From assembly GCA_900316445.1 (NCBI GenBank), contig ONCZ01000019.1, positions 42,710-106,709 of the forward strand: a DNA stretch of 64,000 nucleotides, read 5' to 3'. The stretch is from an uncultured Prevotellaceae bacterium (lineage in GTDB: Bacteria > Bacteroidota > Bacteroidia > Bacteroidales > Bacteroidaceae). This document shows positions 53,169 to 61,657 of the stretch, piece after piece (position 1 is the stretch's first letter; each line of letters begins with the position of its first letter). A model generated the notes under the pieces. That model did no database searches. It was not told where the DNA came from and was given only the letters and a program-made list of their open reading frames with translations. Made by a program: the position numbers and the translations under genes.

Positions 53169-54332
53169 TTATTTAATCTTCAGCGCCATAGGTTCCTTCC
53201 GCCAGTCCATACAGTTGCGCACACGAAGGTCGGCGTAGGGTTCGGCATTGACGATGGTCTTATCGATAGTCATCAGCTGCTCTGTGCCGTAAAGCATCGA
53301 GAACGGTCTGGACAGTTCCGTTGTCAGCTCGATAGCCTCCTGCAGCAGGTTCACATCATCGTGACAGTCGAACATGAAGCGGTCGGTATCGTGGTTGTCG
53401 AGGAACAGCACCAGTTTGAAGTCTTCAGGATACTTGGCAAAGTGGTCAGCGATCTTGCTCTTGAGTGTCGCGTTACCCTTGATGCCCCGTCCTGCGCGGA
53501 TCTCTTGCAGCAGGATGTCACGATAGGCAAAGTCCAGCACGCCGTCGAGCGTCTCTGTGTAGTCTGTCTGCAGGGCATCCTGAGAGAAGGGCTTTGTTTT
53601 CTGGGCGAGGAACTCATTCAGTCTGGTGTCCGTCTTGAAAAACAGTTGTCCGGCCATCTCCGGGCCTACGCCGCAAGCCCACACCTCGCCGAACACGACG
53701 ATATCGCTGCGAACGGCATGCACGCTCTCACGGAGACTCTTCAAGAATGTGAAAGGCTGTCCCATAGCGTGGTCGATACGGAAAGCGTCCACACCCATAC
53801 GGGCGAGTTTCTCAGCCTTGTCGATCATAAAGTCGGCCACCTCGGGGTTCTTCAAGTTGAACTTCGGCAGGTCGCCAAAACCTAAGAACGACACGAACTC
53901 ATCGGTGTCCTCATTCTTATACCAGAACCAGTCGCGATGCTTGCCGCCGTTCTTCAAGAGCGACGCCTCAAACACCGGTGCCTGATACCAGCAGTGGTTG
54001 GGCACGAAGTCGCAGATGATCCGCATACCCTTGTCGTGAGCCTGATCGAGCAACTGCTGATAGTCCTCCCACGTGCCGTAGTGCGGATCCACCTCGTCGA
54101 AGTTCAGGGTGTGGTAGCCGTGATAGTTCGCCGACTTGAAAATGGGCGAAAGCATGACGGCGTTGAAGCCAAGCTCCTTGATGTAGTCGAGTTTCTCGAT
54201 TACTCCCTGCAGGGTTCCCCCGCAAAATACATTCTCACTCTTTGGCGGTATCTGCCAGCCTCCGTTGAATCTGTCTATCAGCAGATGATAGATACGGGCG
54301 CTGTCAAACCAAAACGATTCATTCTGTTTCAT
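53169..54332 (-). CDS. GH13 alpha-amylase family enzyme
   Basis: 387 residues, no signal peptide, so cytoplasmic. The GH13 regions are present: DFVPNH (108-113), GVDAFRIDH with nucleophile D187, VVFGEVW with acid/base E216, and FLDNHDTDRF with D315. The short C-terminus suggests an oligosaccharide-processing enzyme (neopullulanase or glucanotransferase-like) rather than a large extracellular amylase. Being first in an operon with a partner-switching set is unusual. Confidence 0.9.
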   Translation of the reverse strand: MKQNESFWFDSARIYHLLIDRFNGGWQIPPKSENVFCGGTLQGVIEKLDYIKELGFNAVMLSPIFKSANYHGYHTLNFDEVDPHYGTWEDYQQLLDQAHDKGMRIICDFVPNHCWYQAPVFEASLLKNGGKHRDWFWYKNEDTDEFVSFLGFGDLPKFNLKNPEVADFMIDKAEKLARMGVDAFRIDHAMGQPFTFLKSLRESVHAVRSDIVVFGEVWACGVGPEMAGQLFFKTDTRLNEFLAQKTKPFSQDALQTDYTETLDGVLDFAYRDILLQEIRAGRGIKGNATLKSKIADHFAKYPEDFKLVLFLDNHDTDRFMFDCHDDVNLLQEAIELTTELSRPFSMLYGTEQLMTIDKTIVNAEPYADLRVRNCMDWRKEPMALKIK

Positions 54333-54372
54333 GTTCCTATCTGTTTTTAATTATTCTGTCTAAACTTTGTTG

Positions 54373-54430
54373 CAAAGATAGGCTTTTTTGTCGAATTACG
54401 AAGCAAAATGCATCATTTTGTGACAGATTT
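54373..54430 (-). promoter_or_regulatory. Promoter of the amylase/partner-switch operon
   Basis: -7 TATCTTTG (54380-54373). Upstream lies a palindrome CAAAATG CAT CATTTTG (54404-54420), followed by TGTGACAGATTTTG, which resembles the distal half of the 43-bp element but sits about 10 bp (one turn) closer to the -7 box. Confidence 0.5.
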
Positions 54431-54492
54431 TGAGATAAATTAGGAAATCCAGAATATTTTCTGACGAAGACGCAGCCGCTGAAACTATTCAA

Positions 54493-55521
54493 TTATAATA
54501 CTTTCTTCGCTCCCGGAATCTGTCTTACCAGCCAGGTGAGCACAAACGAGCAGATGGTGGTAATGATGCCGATGAACATAAACTTACCGAAGGCTCCCAT
54601 CCAGATGCCGTCGGTGGCATATTGCAGAACTATCATCAGCAACAGATGGAAGATGTAAGCACCATACGACTGAGCGGCACACCACTGCCAAAACCGGCTG
54701 TTCCAGTTTCCATACTCACGGAATAACCAGAGCAGTCCGAAACAAATAAACACGCACAGAAGTGATTCGTAGATACCAAACCATTCTGCAACAAAGTCGT
54801 TCCAAGCCCCACCATCGCGAAGATAGATGCCCAATGCCAAAAGACATCCAATCATTAGCGATAATGCTCCAGTGGTGTTACTCATCTTTTTGAGCCAGGC
54901 AAATCTTCGTGCCAGAATACCGATAACGAACATCATGACATATTGCAGATAGTGAGCTGGTTCCATTGGCAACGGGATGATGCCAAAGGGCCAGATCCAA
55001 TGATCCTGTGGGCTGACCTGACGAATCAGATAACTGCCAATGCCCATAATGCCGCCAAATATCAGCAGTCCGATGATAGTTGGTCTCGAAGAACACTTGC
55101 CATCGATGGACTTGCGAAATTGGCGAATCAAGGCATAGATCAAACAGAACACCAGCAGACTCTCAATATACCACATGTGTCCTATCTCCAGCTTGCCTGA
55201 TAAAACAGACAACAGTCCACCCATCAGCAGAAGCGGAATACCCAGACGGATGAGTTTCTTCTGCACAAACACCTTTGTTCCCTGCTTGTCGAAACTTGTA
55301 GGCACAAAGTAACCTGAGATCAGGAAGAACAACCCCATGAAGAAGGCCGCATTGACTGAGAAGAAATGCCATATCCAAGGCATAAACTCGGCAGGATTGC
55401 TGGGATGGTAAGCCCAGTCGCCACCATCACCGTATGCCTGACCAGCGTGGTGGAATATCACCAGCACCGTCAGGCACACCTTCAGATTGTCCAGATATAA
55501 AAGTCTGTTGTTTATCTTCAT
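54493..55521 (-). CDS. Acyltransferase-3 (OafA-like) membrane protein
   Basis: 342 residues with about ten membrane helices. The N-terminus RLLYLDNLKVCLTVLVIFHHAGQ contains the catalytic-type His pair of Acyltransf_3 (LDxLK...FHH), followed by FFMGLFFLISGYFVP and KKLIRLGIPLLL. These enzymes O-acylate surface sugars or glucans. It is 9 nt downstream of the transglutaminase-like gene and shares its promoter with the 43-bp element. Confidence 0.88.
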   Translation of the reverse strand: MKINNRLLYLDNLKVCLTVLVIFHHAGQAYGDGGDWAYHPSNPAEFMPWIWHFFSVNAAFFMGLFFLISGYFVPTSFDKQGTKVFVQKKLIRLGIPLLLMGGLLSVLSGKLEIGHMWYIESLLVFCLIYALIRQFRKSIDGKCSSRPTIIGLLIFGGIMGIGSYLIRQVSPQDHWIWPFGIIPLPMEPAHYLQYVMMFVIGILARRFAWLKKMSNTTGALSLMIGCLLALGIYLRDGGAWNDFVAEWFGIYESLLCVFICFGLLWLFREYGNWNSRFWQWCAAQSYGAYIFHLLLMIVLQYATDGIWMGAFGKFMFIGIITTICSFVLTWLVRQIPGAKKVL

Positions 55522-55530
55522 CTTTCTGTT

Positions 55531-56814
55531 TTATGGTTTTGCCCAGAAGACATCCGGGTCGGTGGTTGTGTCACACTTCCAGTTGTCGTTGACGAAGCCT
55601 ACTGGAATCAGGCGTATATCTTCCTCTGCAGGATTGGGGCGATAGTCGCTCTCAGGGTTGAATCTGCTGAATTTCTTGCAGACAAAGTAGTAGAGATTCT
55701 TCGCCATGTAATAATCCAGATAGTAATCCTTCGTCTGTGGGTTCTCATGGTTCCAGTTGGCCGTCTCGCAAAGAACCAAGGGCTGGTCGTTGATGAGCCG
55801 CTCACGCACCTCGGCAATGCTGAGCATCGTACCGTTCTCGTCCATCACCCAGGCATCCATCGTGGGGTCGATGTAGAGCCATTTCTGCAATTGCTCCGAC
55901 CACACCGTATTAATCACATGGCACTCGTAGTCGAGCGGATCGGCAGGCATACAGGTGACATAGCGGGCTGGGATACCCATCGACAGATACATCTCGCAGA
56001 GAGAGATAGCCAATTGTCGGCAGTTGATGCCTTTGCCTGTAGTCTTACAATAGTTATACAGGTCGATAGCATCCATCTCGGCAAAAGCCCTGTTGCCGCC
56101 GTCGTGGCGCATATTGTCGTGAGCAAAGTGTAGTAGGTTGAGAATTTTCGATAGCTCATCACCCTGCCCAGCCACCGAGTCGAGTTTGAAATACTCGCGG
56201 ACCATACTCAGACTCCGCGATTCCTTTGATTCATAACGAAACGGGCTATCTGTTTTTATAGAATCTGGGGCGAAGGGAGCCGACTTTCTGAGAACGCTAA
56301 GTGGTTGGCGGTCCTTAACCACAGCCAGCAGAGCCTGATATTTCTTGTCTTTACGGAGCGAGACAAGGTCGTTGTCGTTGAGCATGTTGTCGTAGCGCTT
56401 ATAGCCGCTATCCACCGACTTCTCAAGTGTCATCAACGCCTGTTTCTTCTGCTTCGTCAGGGCATAGCAGCAGGCTAAATCATAAAGATAATCGGCCTTT
56501 GCGGCTTTTATCATTTCAGGCGACATTTCTGTGTCTTGACAGATCGTTGTGGTGTCGAGTATATTTATTAACGTTGTTAGCGGGGCAATCGCTTCTTTGT
56601 ATTTCCCATCCTTGATGAGGTTCTTATAAGTGGTATCATGCATAGACATCATCACCTGGAACCCCAGCATTCGCTGATTCTGAGCCTTCACGCTCATCAT
56701 ACTCATCAAACAAATGGCCAGTACTGCCAAAAATCTCATTGTCTTACAGAAAATGTTCACGTTCGGCCAATTGCAAGCGAGCTTGCTTGGCGCTCTCTTA
56801 ATCACATTTTTCAT
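55531..56814 (-). CDS. Transglutaminase-like protein, exported
   Basis: About 427 residues from MKNVIKRAPSK; an alternative start at 56739 (MRFLAVLAICLMSMMSVKAQ) gives a cleaner signal peptide, and the upstream ATG at 56850 is inside the -7 box. The first half contains TPR-like helices (LYDLACCYALTKQKKQALMTLEKS). A transglutaminase-like domain follows: GKGINCRQLAISLCEMYLSMGIPARYV with Cys, YECHVINTVW with His, and LYIDPTMDAWV with Asp. It probably acts in the envelope; the substrate is unknown. Confidence 0.8.
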   Translation of the reverse strand: MKNVIKRAPSKLACNWPNVNIFCKTMRFLAVLAICLMSMMSVKAQNQRMLGFQVMMSMHDTTYKNLIKDGKYKEAIAPLTTLINILDTTTICQDTEMSPEMIKAAKADYLYDLACCYALTKQKKQALMTLEKSVDSGYKRYDNMLNDNDLVSLRKDKKYQALLAVVKDRQPLSVLRKSAPFAPDSIKTDSPFRYESKESRSLSMVREYFKLDSVAGQGDELSKILNLLHFAHDNMRHDGGNRAFAEMDAIDLYNYCKTTGKGINCRQLAISLCEMYLSMGIPARYVTCMPADPLDYECHVINTVWSEQLQKWLYIDPTMDAWVMDENGTMLSIAEVRERLINDQPLVLCETANWNHENPQTKDYYLDYYMAKNLYYFVCKKFSRFNPESDYRPNPAEEDIRLIPVGFVNDNWKCDTTTDPDVFWAKP

Positions 56815-56847
56815 ATCATTTTTCTTTTTGTTTTCTATTTGACGTTG

Positions 56848-56917
56848 CAAAGTTATGAATTGTTGCGGGAATTACCAAATATCTGGGATATTTTGAATCA
56901 TTCTGTGACAAACGACA
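56848..56917 (-). promoter_or_regulatory. Promoter with 43-bp element, copy A
   Basis: -7 TAACTTTG (56855-56848), exactly 20 nt, -33 TTTG (56879-56876) inside the 43-bp element 56875-56917. TGTGAC begins 49 nt from the -7 box. It drives the transglutaminase-acyltransferase pair. Confidence 0.75.
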
Positions 56918-59293
56918 CTACATTCTTGCCTTCTGCTTTTCTCCGGCACCACTTCCGCGATACTTCGAGCGGGCCTCGTTGAACTTCCAGGTGAGATTGA
57001 TCAGGAAGGTTCGGCGGGCTGGGTTGTGAACCGTCAGTTCGCGGATGCCGTAGAGGATGGCATCGGTCTTGTTGGTGTTGAAGATGTCAACGCAACGCAC
57101 ATCGAGGGTCAGCTGTCCGAGACGGCGGAGATTAAAGTCGCGCTGGATACCGAGTTCGACATTAAAGCGGTTGGAGATGATGCGGTTGTTGTTGTAGTCA
57201 CCCTTGTTTGCCCACTGGGCAGCAGCGTGCAGACGGAAACACTTAGGCAGTTCGATGTCGTTCTGCCAGACGAATGTGAGGTACGGACGAGTCAGCGTCA
57301 AGACGGGTCCGTCTGCCGTCGGCGACTTGTAGTTCTGGAATATCGCGAAGGCGTACCACATAGGATGCCACTTGCCGATGGTGGGCATCGCCGAGAGATT
57401 GACAGAAAACTGGTTGTAATCGTCGGCACTATTGATAGGGCGCACGAGGCTGACGAGGGGATCCTCGGAACCTGGGAAAGGCTCGGTTGACATCGTGACG
57501 ACATCTTTGTTGCGGGCATAGTTCAGCGAGAGGTTCGCCCACTTATAACTTGCATTCAGTACGATACTGTGGGTGTAGGTCGGCTGCAGATAGGGGTTGC
57601 CGCTCTGGTAGGTGTAACGGTTGATGTAGATCGTCGAACTGGTGAGGTTGGCGTAGGCCGGACGCTGGATGTCACGACGGTAGGAAAGCGACAACTGAAC
57701 CTTGCCGACGGGAGCGGTGAGAGTGGCGGTGGGGAACCAGTCACCGTAATTGCGACACACCTCGTCCTCGCGCTTACCGAAGTTGAAGTAGTCGTTGGTC
57801 AAGTGCTCATAACGCAGACCGACCTGAGCGAAGACCTTTCCGAACTGCCTGCCGTACTCGACGAAACCAGCTGTCGACTTCTCATTGATTTCCGTGTCGG
57901 TGGTCTTCACGGGCACATAGTCGGAAGCCTGGAATGTGTAGGCATCCGTGCGGTGGTTGTAGCTGTACTCGCCGCCAACGGAGAGGTTACCTTTCAGCAC
58001 GGGATAGCTGAAGATGAGTTTCGTAGCCCAGAAGTTGTTGGCGTTGTCGGTATTATTCTCGATGGTGCGGTCAACGGGGTCAGCGCCGACAAGCGTAGTC
58101 TTCTCCGTCGTGCGGCCTGGTGTATTGGTGTCATCGAAGAGTCCGTCGATGTTCAGGTCGATACCCAATTGTCCCACCTTACCGTTGTAATAGGCGTTGA
58201 AGATGTGCTTCTTGATGCTCTCGTCCTGCCAGATGTAGCTCGCGGAGCGCTCAGTCAGGATGTCGTTCTCAAACATATCTGTCAGATAGTCGCCCTTCGT
58301 CTCGCCGCTGGGCGTACGGTCGTATTTGTAGTAGGCGCCGAAGGTATGGTTCTCATTGACCATATAATTGAACTGCAACTGCGGCGACCATGCGTGCCAA
58401 GGGTGTCTGATCTCCTGAGTAGAGTGACCCGTCACCTGATCAGGTCCAACATAGTAAAGCATATCGTTGACCTGTAAGCCCTTATAATGATTATAGGTAC
58501 CCACCCAGAACGAACCCGTCAAATCGAGTCCGCCCGTGCGGTAGTTGGCAGTGAGGTTATTATTCAGCGAACCGCCGTACTGGTACATGAACTGCGTGCT
58601 GTTCTGGAAACTGAAGCCATCGCCCTGCGCCTTCTTCAGCGTGATACGCACGACGGCCTTCACCGAGGCTGCATAACGGGCACCTGGGTTCTGAACCACA
58701 TCGACGTACTGAATCTGATCGGAACGCAGACGCGAGAGTTCCTTCATATCCTGCACCCGTCGGCCGTTGATATACACCTCGGCATCGCCACGACCCAGCA
58801 CCTTCACGCCACCTTCACGCTCAGCCTCCAGCGAAGGAATCTTCGACAGGGCATCTGAGACAGTTCCCGCCTTCTCCAGTATCGTACCGGCAACGGTGGT
58901 GCGCATAGCGTCGCCCTTCACTTGAGTCTTCGGCAACTGGCCCTTCACCACAACCTCGCTGAGCAGCTGGGTGTCTTCCTTCATCTGAATGGTCAGGCCC
59001 TCGCCCGCATTTATATATAAGGTCTGGTAGCCCACGCTGGTCACCTTGAACAATCCCGCGTTGACATCCGTCACAATCTTGAACACGCCATCCATGTCCG
59101 TCATTGCACCCTGCACGAAGGCTGAGTCGGGCAGCGACAGCAATACTACATTCACATAAGGCATCGGTTCGCCCTTCTCGTCAATCACTCGTCCGCCCCA
59201 GTCCTGTGTCTTAGCGGACATTGACATCGTCATCATCATTGCAGCCATCAGCGCTGCGAATCTTAAACTTACATTCTTCATATCATTCATCAT
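56918..59293 (-). CDS. Outer-membrane beta-barrel receptor (TonB-dependent-like) with carboxypeptidase-regulatory-like domain
   Basis: 791 residues. Signal peptide MKNVSLRFAALMAAMMMTMS ending near 28; CarboxypepD_reg-like domain 30-115 (GRVIDEKGEPMPYVNVVLLS); plug-like region 130-230 (AEVYINGRRVQDMKELSRLR, then VDVVQNPGARYAASVKAVVRI); the rest is a beta-barrel with many alternating aromatic strands. It matches the Bacteroidetes outer-membrane beta-barrel family related to TonB-dependent receptors, but lacks a SusD partner here. The ligand is unknown. Its promoter carries copy B of the 43-bp element. Confidence 0.9.
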   Translation of the reverse strand: MMNDMKNVSLRFAALMAAMMMTMSMSAKTQDWGGRVIDEKGEPMPYVNVVLLSLPDSAFVQGAMTDMDGVFKIVTDVNAGLFKVTSVGYQTLYINAGEGLTIQMKEDTQLLSEVVVKGQLPKTQVKGDAMRTTVAGTILEKAGTVSDALSKIPSLEAEREGGVKVLGRGDAEVYINGRRVQDMKELSRLRSDQIQYVDVVQNPGARYAASVKAVVRITLKKAQGDGFSFQNSTQFMYQYGGSLNNNLTANYRTGGLDLTGSFWVGTYNHYKGLQVNDMLYYVGPDQVTGHSTQEIRHPWHAWSPQLQFNYMVNENHTFGAYYKYDRTPSGETKGDYLTDMFENDILTERSASYIWQDESIKKHIFNAYYNGKVGQLGIDLNIDGLFDDTNTPGRTTEKTTLVGADPVDRTIENNTDNANNFWATKLIFSYPVLKGNLSVGGEYSYNHRTDAYTFQASDYVPVKTTDTEINEKSTAGFVEYGRQFGKVFAQVGLRYEHLTNDYFNFGKREDEVCRNYGDWFPTATLTAPVGKVQLSLSYRRDIQRPAYANLTSSTIYINRYTYQSGNPYLQPTYTHSIVLNASYKWANLSLNYARNKDVVTMSTEPFPGSEDPLVSLVRPINSADDYNQFSVNLSAMPTIGKWHPMWYAFAIFQNYKSPTADGPVLTLTRPYLTFVWQNDIELPKCFRLHAAAQWANKGDYNNNRIISNRFNVELGIQRDFNLRRLGQLTLDVRCVDIFNTNKTDAILYGIRELTVHNPARRTFLINLTWKFNEARSKYRGSGAGEKQKARM

Positions 59294-59333
59294 TTAAAAC
59301 GATTCTTTGACTCATTTGTCGTTTTTGACGCTG

Positions 59334-59403
59334 CAAAATTACAGATAGTTGCAAATTTCCCCAAACATTTGGGATATTCAGCAGCAGTTTGTGACGAATG
59401 ACA
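59334..59403 (-). promoter_or_regulatory. Promoter with 43-bp element, copy B
   Basis: -7 TAATTTTG (59341-59334), exactly 20 nt, -33 TTTG (59365-59362) inside CCAAACATTTGG, element 59361-59403. TGTGAC begins 49 nt from the -7 box. Confidence 0.8.
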
Positions 59404-59423
59404 TATTTTGGAAATTTTACCAA

Positions 59424-59900
59424 TTACATTTCCATTTCATAGCCCTTCCATTCTTCCCCATCAATCAAATAGGAATCTTCGCCTGTGATGCGGAAGCCGA
59501 CGGACTTGTAGCATTCGACAGCAGAATGATTATCACAAAACACACCGAGGGTGATGCGCCTGGTTCCTAGTTGCTGCTGCGCATAATCGATGGCGAGGCG
59601 CAGCATCTGCCTGCCATAGCCCCTACCCCGTTTCGAATCGTCCACGATGACGAAGCCAAAACGAATGACACTTTTATCCTCTGAAGGATGCCTCAATAGA
59701 ATATGTCCGACGATTGCATTTCCCACTACAGCTGTGAGCGGATACATATTATCACCCTCGTACTGCTTCTTCATTTCCTCTGGCTGAGCAGGGAATTCTT
59801 TATACCTGTCAGCACTCCAAAGCCGGAAAGCATGCTTATCCTTACACCAGCTCAGAATAGTCTCTGCATCATTGATGTTGAATGGTCGAAGTGTCATCAT
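59424..59900 (-). CDS. GNAT-family N-acetyltransferase
   Basis: 158 residues. GNAT fold: MTLRPFNINDAETILSWCKD start, IRFGFVIVDDSKRGRGYGRQML with the acetyl-CoA pyrophosphate loop RGRGYG (about 101-106), then AIDYAQQQLGTRRITLGVFCDNHSAVECYKSVGF. This resembles RimJ/RimL-like or small-molecule acetyltransferases; the acceptor is unknown. Promoter with copy C of the 43-bp element. Confidence 0.92.
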   Translation of the reverse strand: MMTLRPFNINDAETILSWCKDKHAFRLWSADRYKEFPAQPEEMKKQYEGDNMYPLTAVVGNAIVGHILLRHPSEDKSVIRFGFVIVDDSKRGRGYGRQMLRLAIDYAQQQLGTRRITLGVFCDNHSAVECYKSVGFRITGEDSYLIDGEEWKGYEMEM

Positions 59901-59921
59901 ATACTAATTGTTTTGAAGATG

Positions 59922-59991
59922 CAAAATTACGCATAATTTCCGAGACAGCCAAACATTTGGGATAAACAGCACTGATTTGTGACGAATGGCG
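59922..59991 (-). promoter_or_regulatory. Promoter with 43-bp element, copy C
   Basis: -7 TAATTTTG (59929-59922), exactly 20 nt, -33 TTTG (59953-59950) inside CCAAACATTTGG, element 59949-59991. TGTGAC begins 49 nt from the -7 box. Confidence 0.8.
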
Positions 59992-60089
59992 ATAATTACC
60001 CAGAATCGCTTTCTTTTCAAATAAAAGAACCATCCCTCTGTATCACACTAGGACATTTTCTAGGACATTCCGTTGTCCAGACACCTCCG

Positions 60090-60272
60090 TCATATATCTA
60101 TAGCAACTATCCATTCACCATTCTTCTTTCCACCCTTTCGTTTAAGGAGTTCTAATTCCTGGAGGCGGGTAATACTTGAGATGGTTCCACCTTCAGATAA
60201 TTTCTTGTCAGAGGAAATGTAATCATTACGTGTCGCTGTAGGATGGAGATAAAAATAGACAAGTATGTCCAT
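60090..60272 (-). pseudogene. Orphan winged-HTH fragment
   Basis: 60 residues: RNDYISSDKKLSEGGTISSITRLQ, ELELLKRKGGKKNGEWIVAID. This is the wing-containing end of an HTH domain of the type found at the C-terminus of AlbA_2 (Schlafen-like) ATP-binding proteins, and it is paralogous to the fragment just upstream (GDGSTGHGNWIVIE-like end). Probably a decayed duplicate; the ATG may be fortuitous. Confidence 0.5.
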
Positions 60273-60309
60273 TTGTAAGTCATTCTACCGTAATGACATA
60301 TCGATTATC

Positions 60310-60707
60310 TCACTCTATTACTATCCAATTACCGTGACCTGTAGATCCATCACGGTCAATGAATCTCAATGATTTAAGCTTATTAATATGCTTTTGGACT
60401 GCTGTCACAGATATACCGATCCTATTCGCAATTTCACCCCTTGTGATATAATTGTCAGCATATATCAATTATATATGGTTGCAGCTGTCTCAGACAGCCC
60501 TTTAGATAACTCTTTAGATAACCTTATAGACAACCCTTCAGGCAACTCTATGGATAACTCATTAGACAACCCTATCGTGCTTGACTTAATTGATGGTACA
60601 GGCAGCACCAGTTCCACCTCGTCTACGTCCAGTTTGTTTAGCAGCTGAGGCTCACCCCAGTTGGTTTCTTTCCATGCTGCAATAATCTTGGGGAATCCAT
60701 GCCACAA
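60310..60707 (-). pseudogene. C-terminal remnant of an AlbA_2-type ATP-binding regulator
   Basis: Two overlapping frames. 60707-60465 encodes GFPKIIAAWKETNWGEPQL, then a linker of LS-rich short repeats (GLSNELSIELPEGLSIRLSK). 60468-60310, one frame over, encodes ITRGEIANRIGISVTAVQKH, then INKLKSLRFIDRDGSTGHGNWIVIE and stop. Together they match the tail of AlbA_2 regulators (FxxxGLPxPxF, Ser-rich linker, winged HTH). The N-terminal ATP-binding part is missing and the DUF1016 gene abuts directly, so the gene was truncated and frameshifted. Confidence 0.6.
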
Positions 60708-60713
60708 TAGAGC

Positions 60714-61361
60714 TCACATGAGTTTTCTCAACTCCTCTGGTTCAGGAAGTATACCTTGGTATTCCTTGGGTAACTCTGAAGACGTGCGATAGGTGGCTAC
60801 GCCCATTGGTTTGTTGATATCTCGGAATGCGAACTCCACCGTTTTTGAATCTCTGTCTTTGCAGAGAATAATTCCGATGGAAGGATTCTCATGAGGTAGT
60901 TTTACATACTCGTCAAGTGCTGACAGATAGAAATTCAACTTTCCAGCATACTCTGGCTTGAACTCACCTCGCTTTAATTCGATCGCGATTAGTGCCTGAA
61001 GGCGGCGATTGAAGAACAACAAATCAATGAAATACTCTTTTTCGGATACAACAAGACGATACTGATTACCCATAAACGAGAAATCACTACCCAATGCCAT
61101 GATGAAGTTCTTGATATTGTGAACAATCTGTTGCTCTATCACACGCTCATCTGTCTCGTCAGGATCTTCAATGTTCACAAAGTCGAGCAGATATTCGTCC
61201 TTGAACGAGCGTAATGCCTTACTGCGCAAATCTACATTTTCAATTGTTGTTGCAAAGTTATTAGGCATGTTGCCACGCTTTCCAAACAAATCGTCCTTCA
61301 TATAATATTTCAACTTGTCGCCATTCCAAAATCCAGTGGCACAATTCACGATATAGAACAA
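60714..61361 (-). CDS. DUF1016 (YhcG-like) PD-(D/E)XK nuclease, N-terminally truncated
   Basis: 215 residues. The C-terminal nuclease domain is complete: NFIMALGSDFSFMGNQYRLVV, FIDLLFFNRRLQALIAIELKRGEFKPEYAGKLNFYLSAL (D...E-L-K core), IGIILCKDRD and the C-terminal PEPEELRKLM. Full YhcG proteins (about 340-370 aa) have a DUF1016_N domain first; here only its tail (GDKLKYYMKDDLFGKRGNMPNNFATTI) remains, so the gene is probably 5'-truncated. The remnant upstream shows no recognisable continuation. Confidence 0.75.
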   Translation of the reverse strand: MFYIVNCATGFWNGDKLKYYMKDDLFGKRGNMPNNFATTIENVDLRSKALRSFKDEYLLDFVNIEDPDETDERVIEQQIVHNIKNFIMALGSDFSFMGNQYRLVVSEKEYFIDLLFFNRRLQALIAIELKRGEFKPEYAGKLNFYLSALDEYVKLPHENPSIGIILCKDRDSKTVEFAFRDINKPMGVATYRTSSELPKEYQGILPEPEELRKLM

Positions 61362-61657
61362 TTTGTCAATGGACGAATTTCAATATGTCCTTTGTCGCCT
61401 ATTGGAATGATGCTGTTTTGTAGAGTATTTCTTTTGGTTCTTCTTCGTATTGGGATTCTCATTGTTCATTTCGGCATGGTCATAATAGTTGGCAAATGGC
61501 TCAACTGGTTTTAATCCTCTAATGTTCCCAAAATGGTTTGTGGGTCTCAATTTGGGAACAATTAACCCACTGACAATCGGCATTGATGCTGAAAATCAGT
61601 GGGTTTATTCGTTTCGTTGTCAATCTTGAAAAGATGTTGAACAGGCTAATTTAAGAA
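61362..61657. other. Debris and a hairpin between the nuclease and SHOCT genes
   Basis: A perfect 9-bp inverted repeat AACCCACTG (61564-61572) / CAGTGGGTT (61597-61605) with a 24-nt loop lies after the SHOCT gene and may end its transcript. 61380-61563 has only an unconvincing short frame, probably replaced DNA where the DUF1016 N-domain used to be. Confidence 0.45.

Noticed and set aside
57569-58477. 302-aa + strand frame
   Set aside because: Fully antisense to the outer-membrane barrel gene; biased composition; no family.
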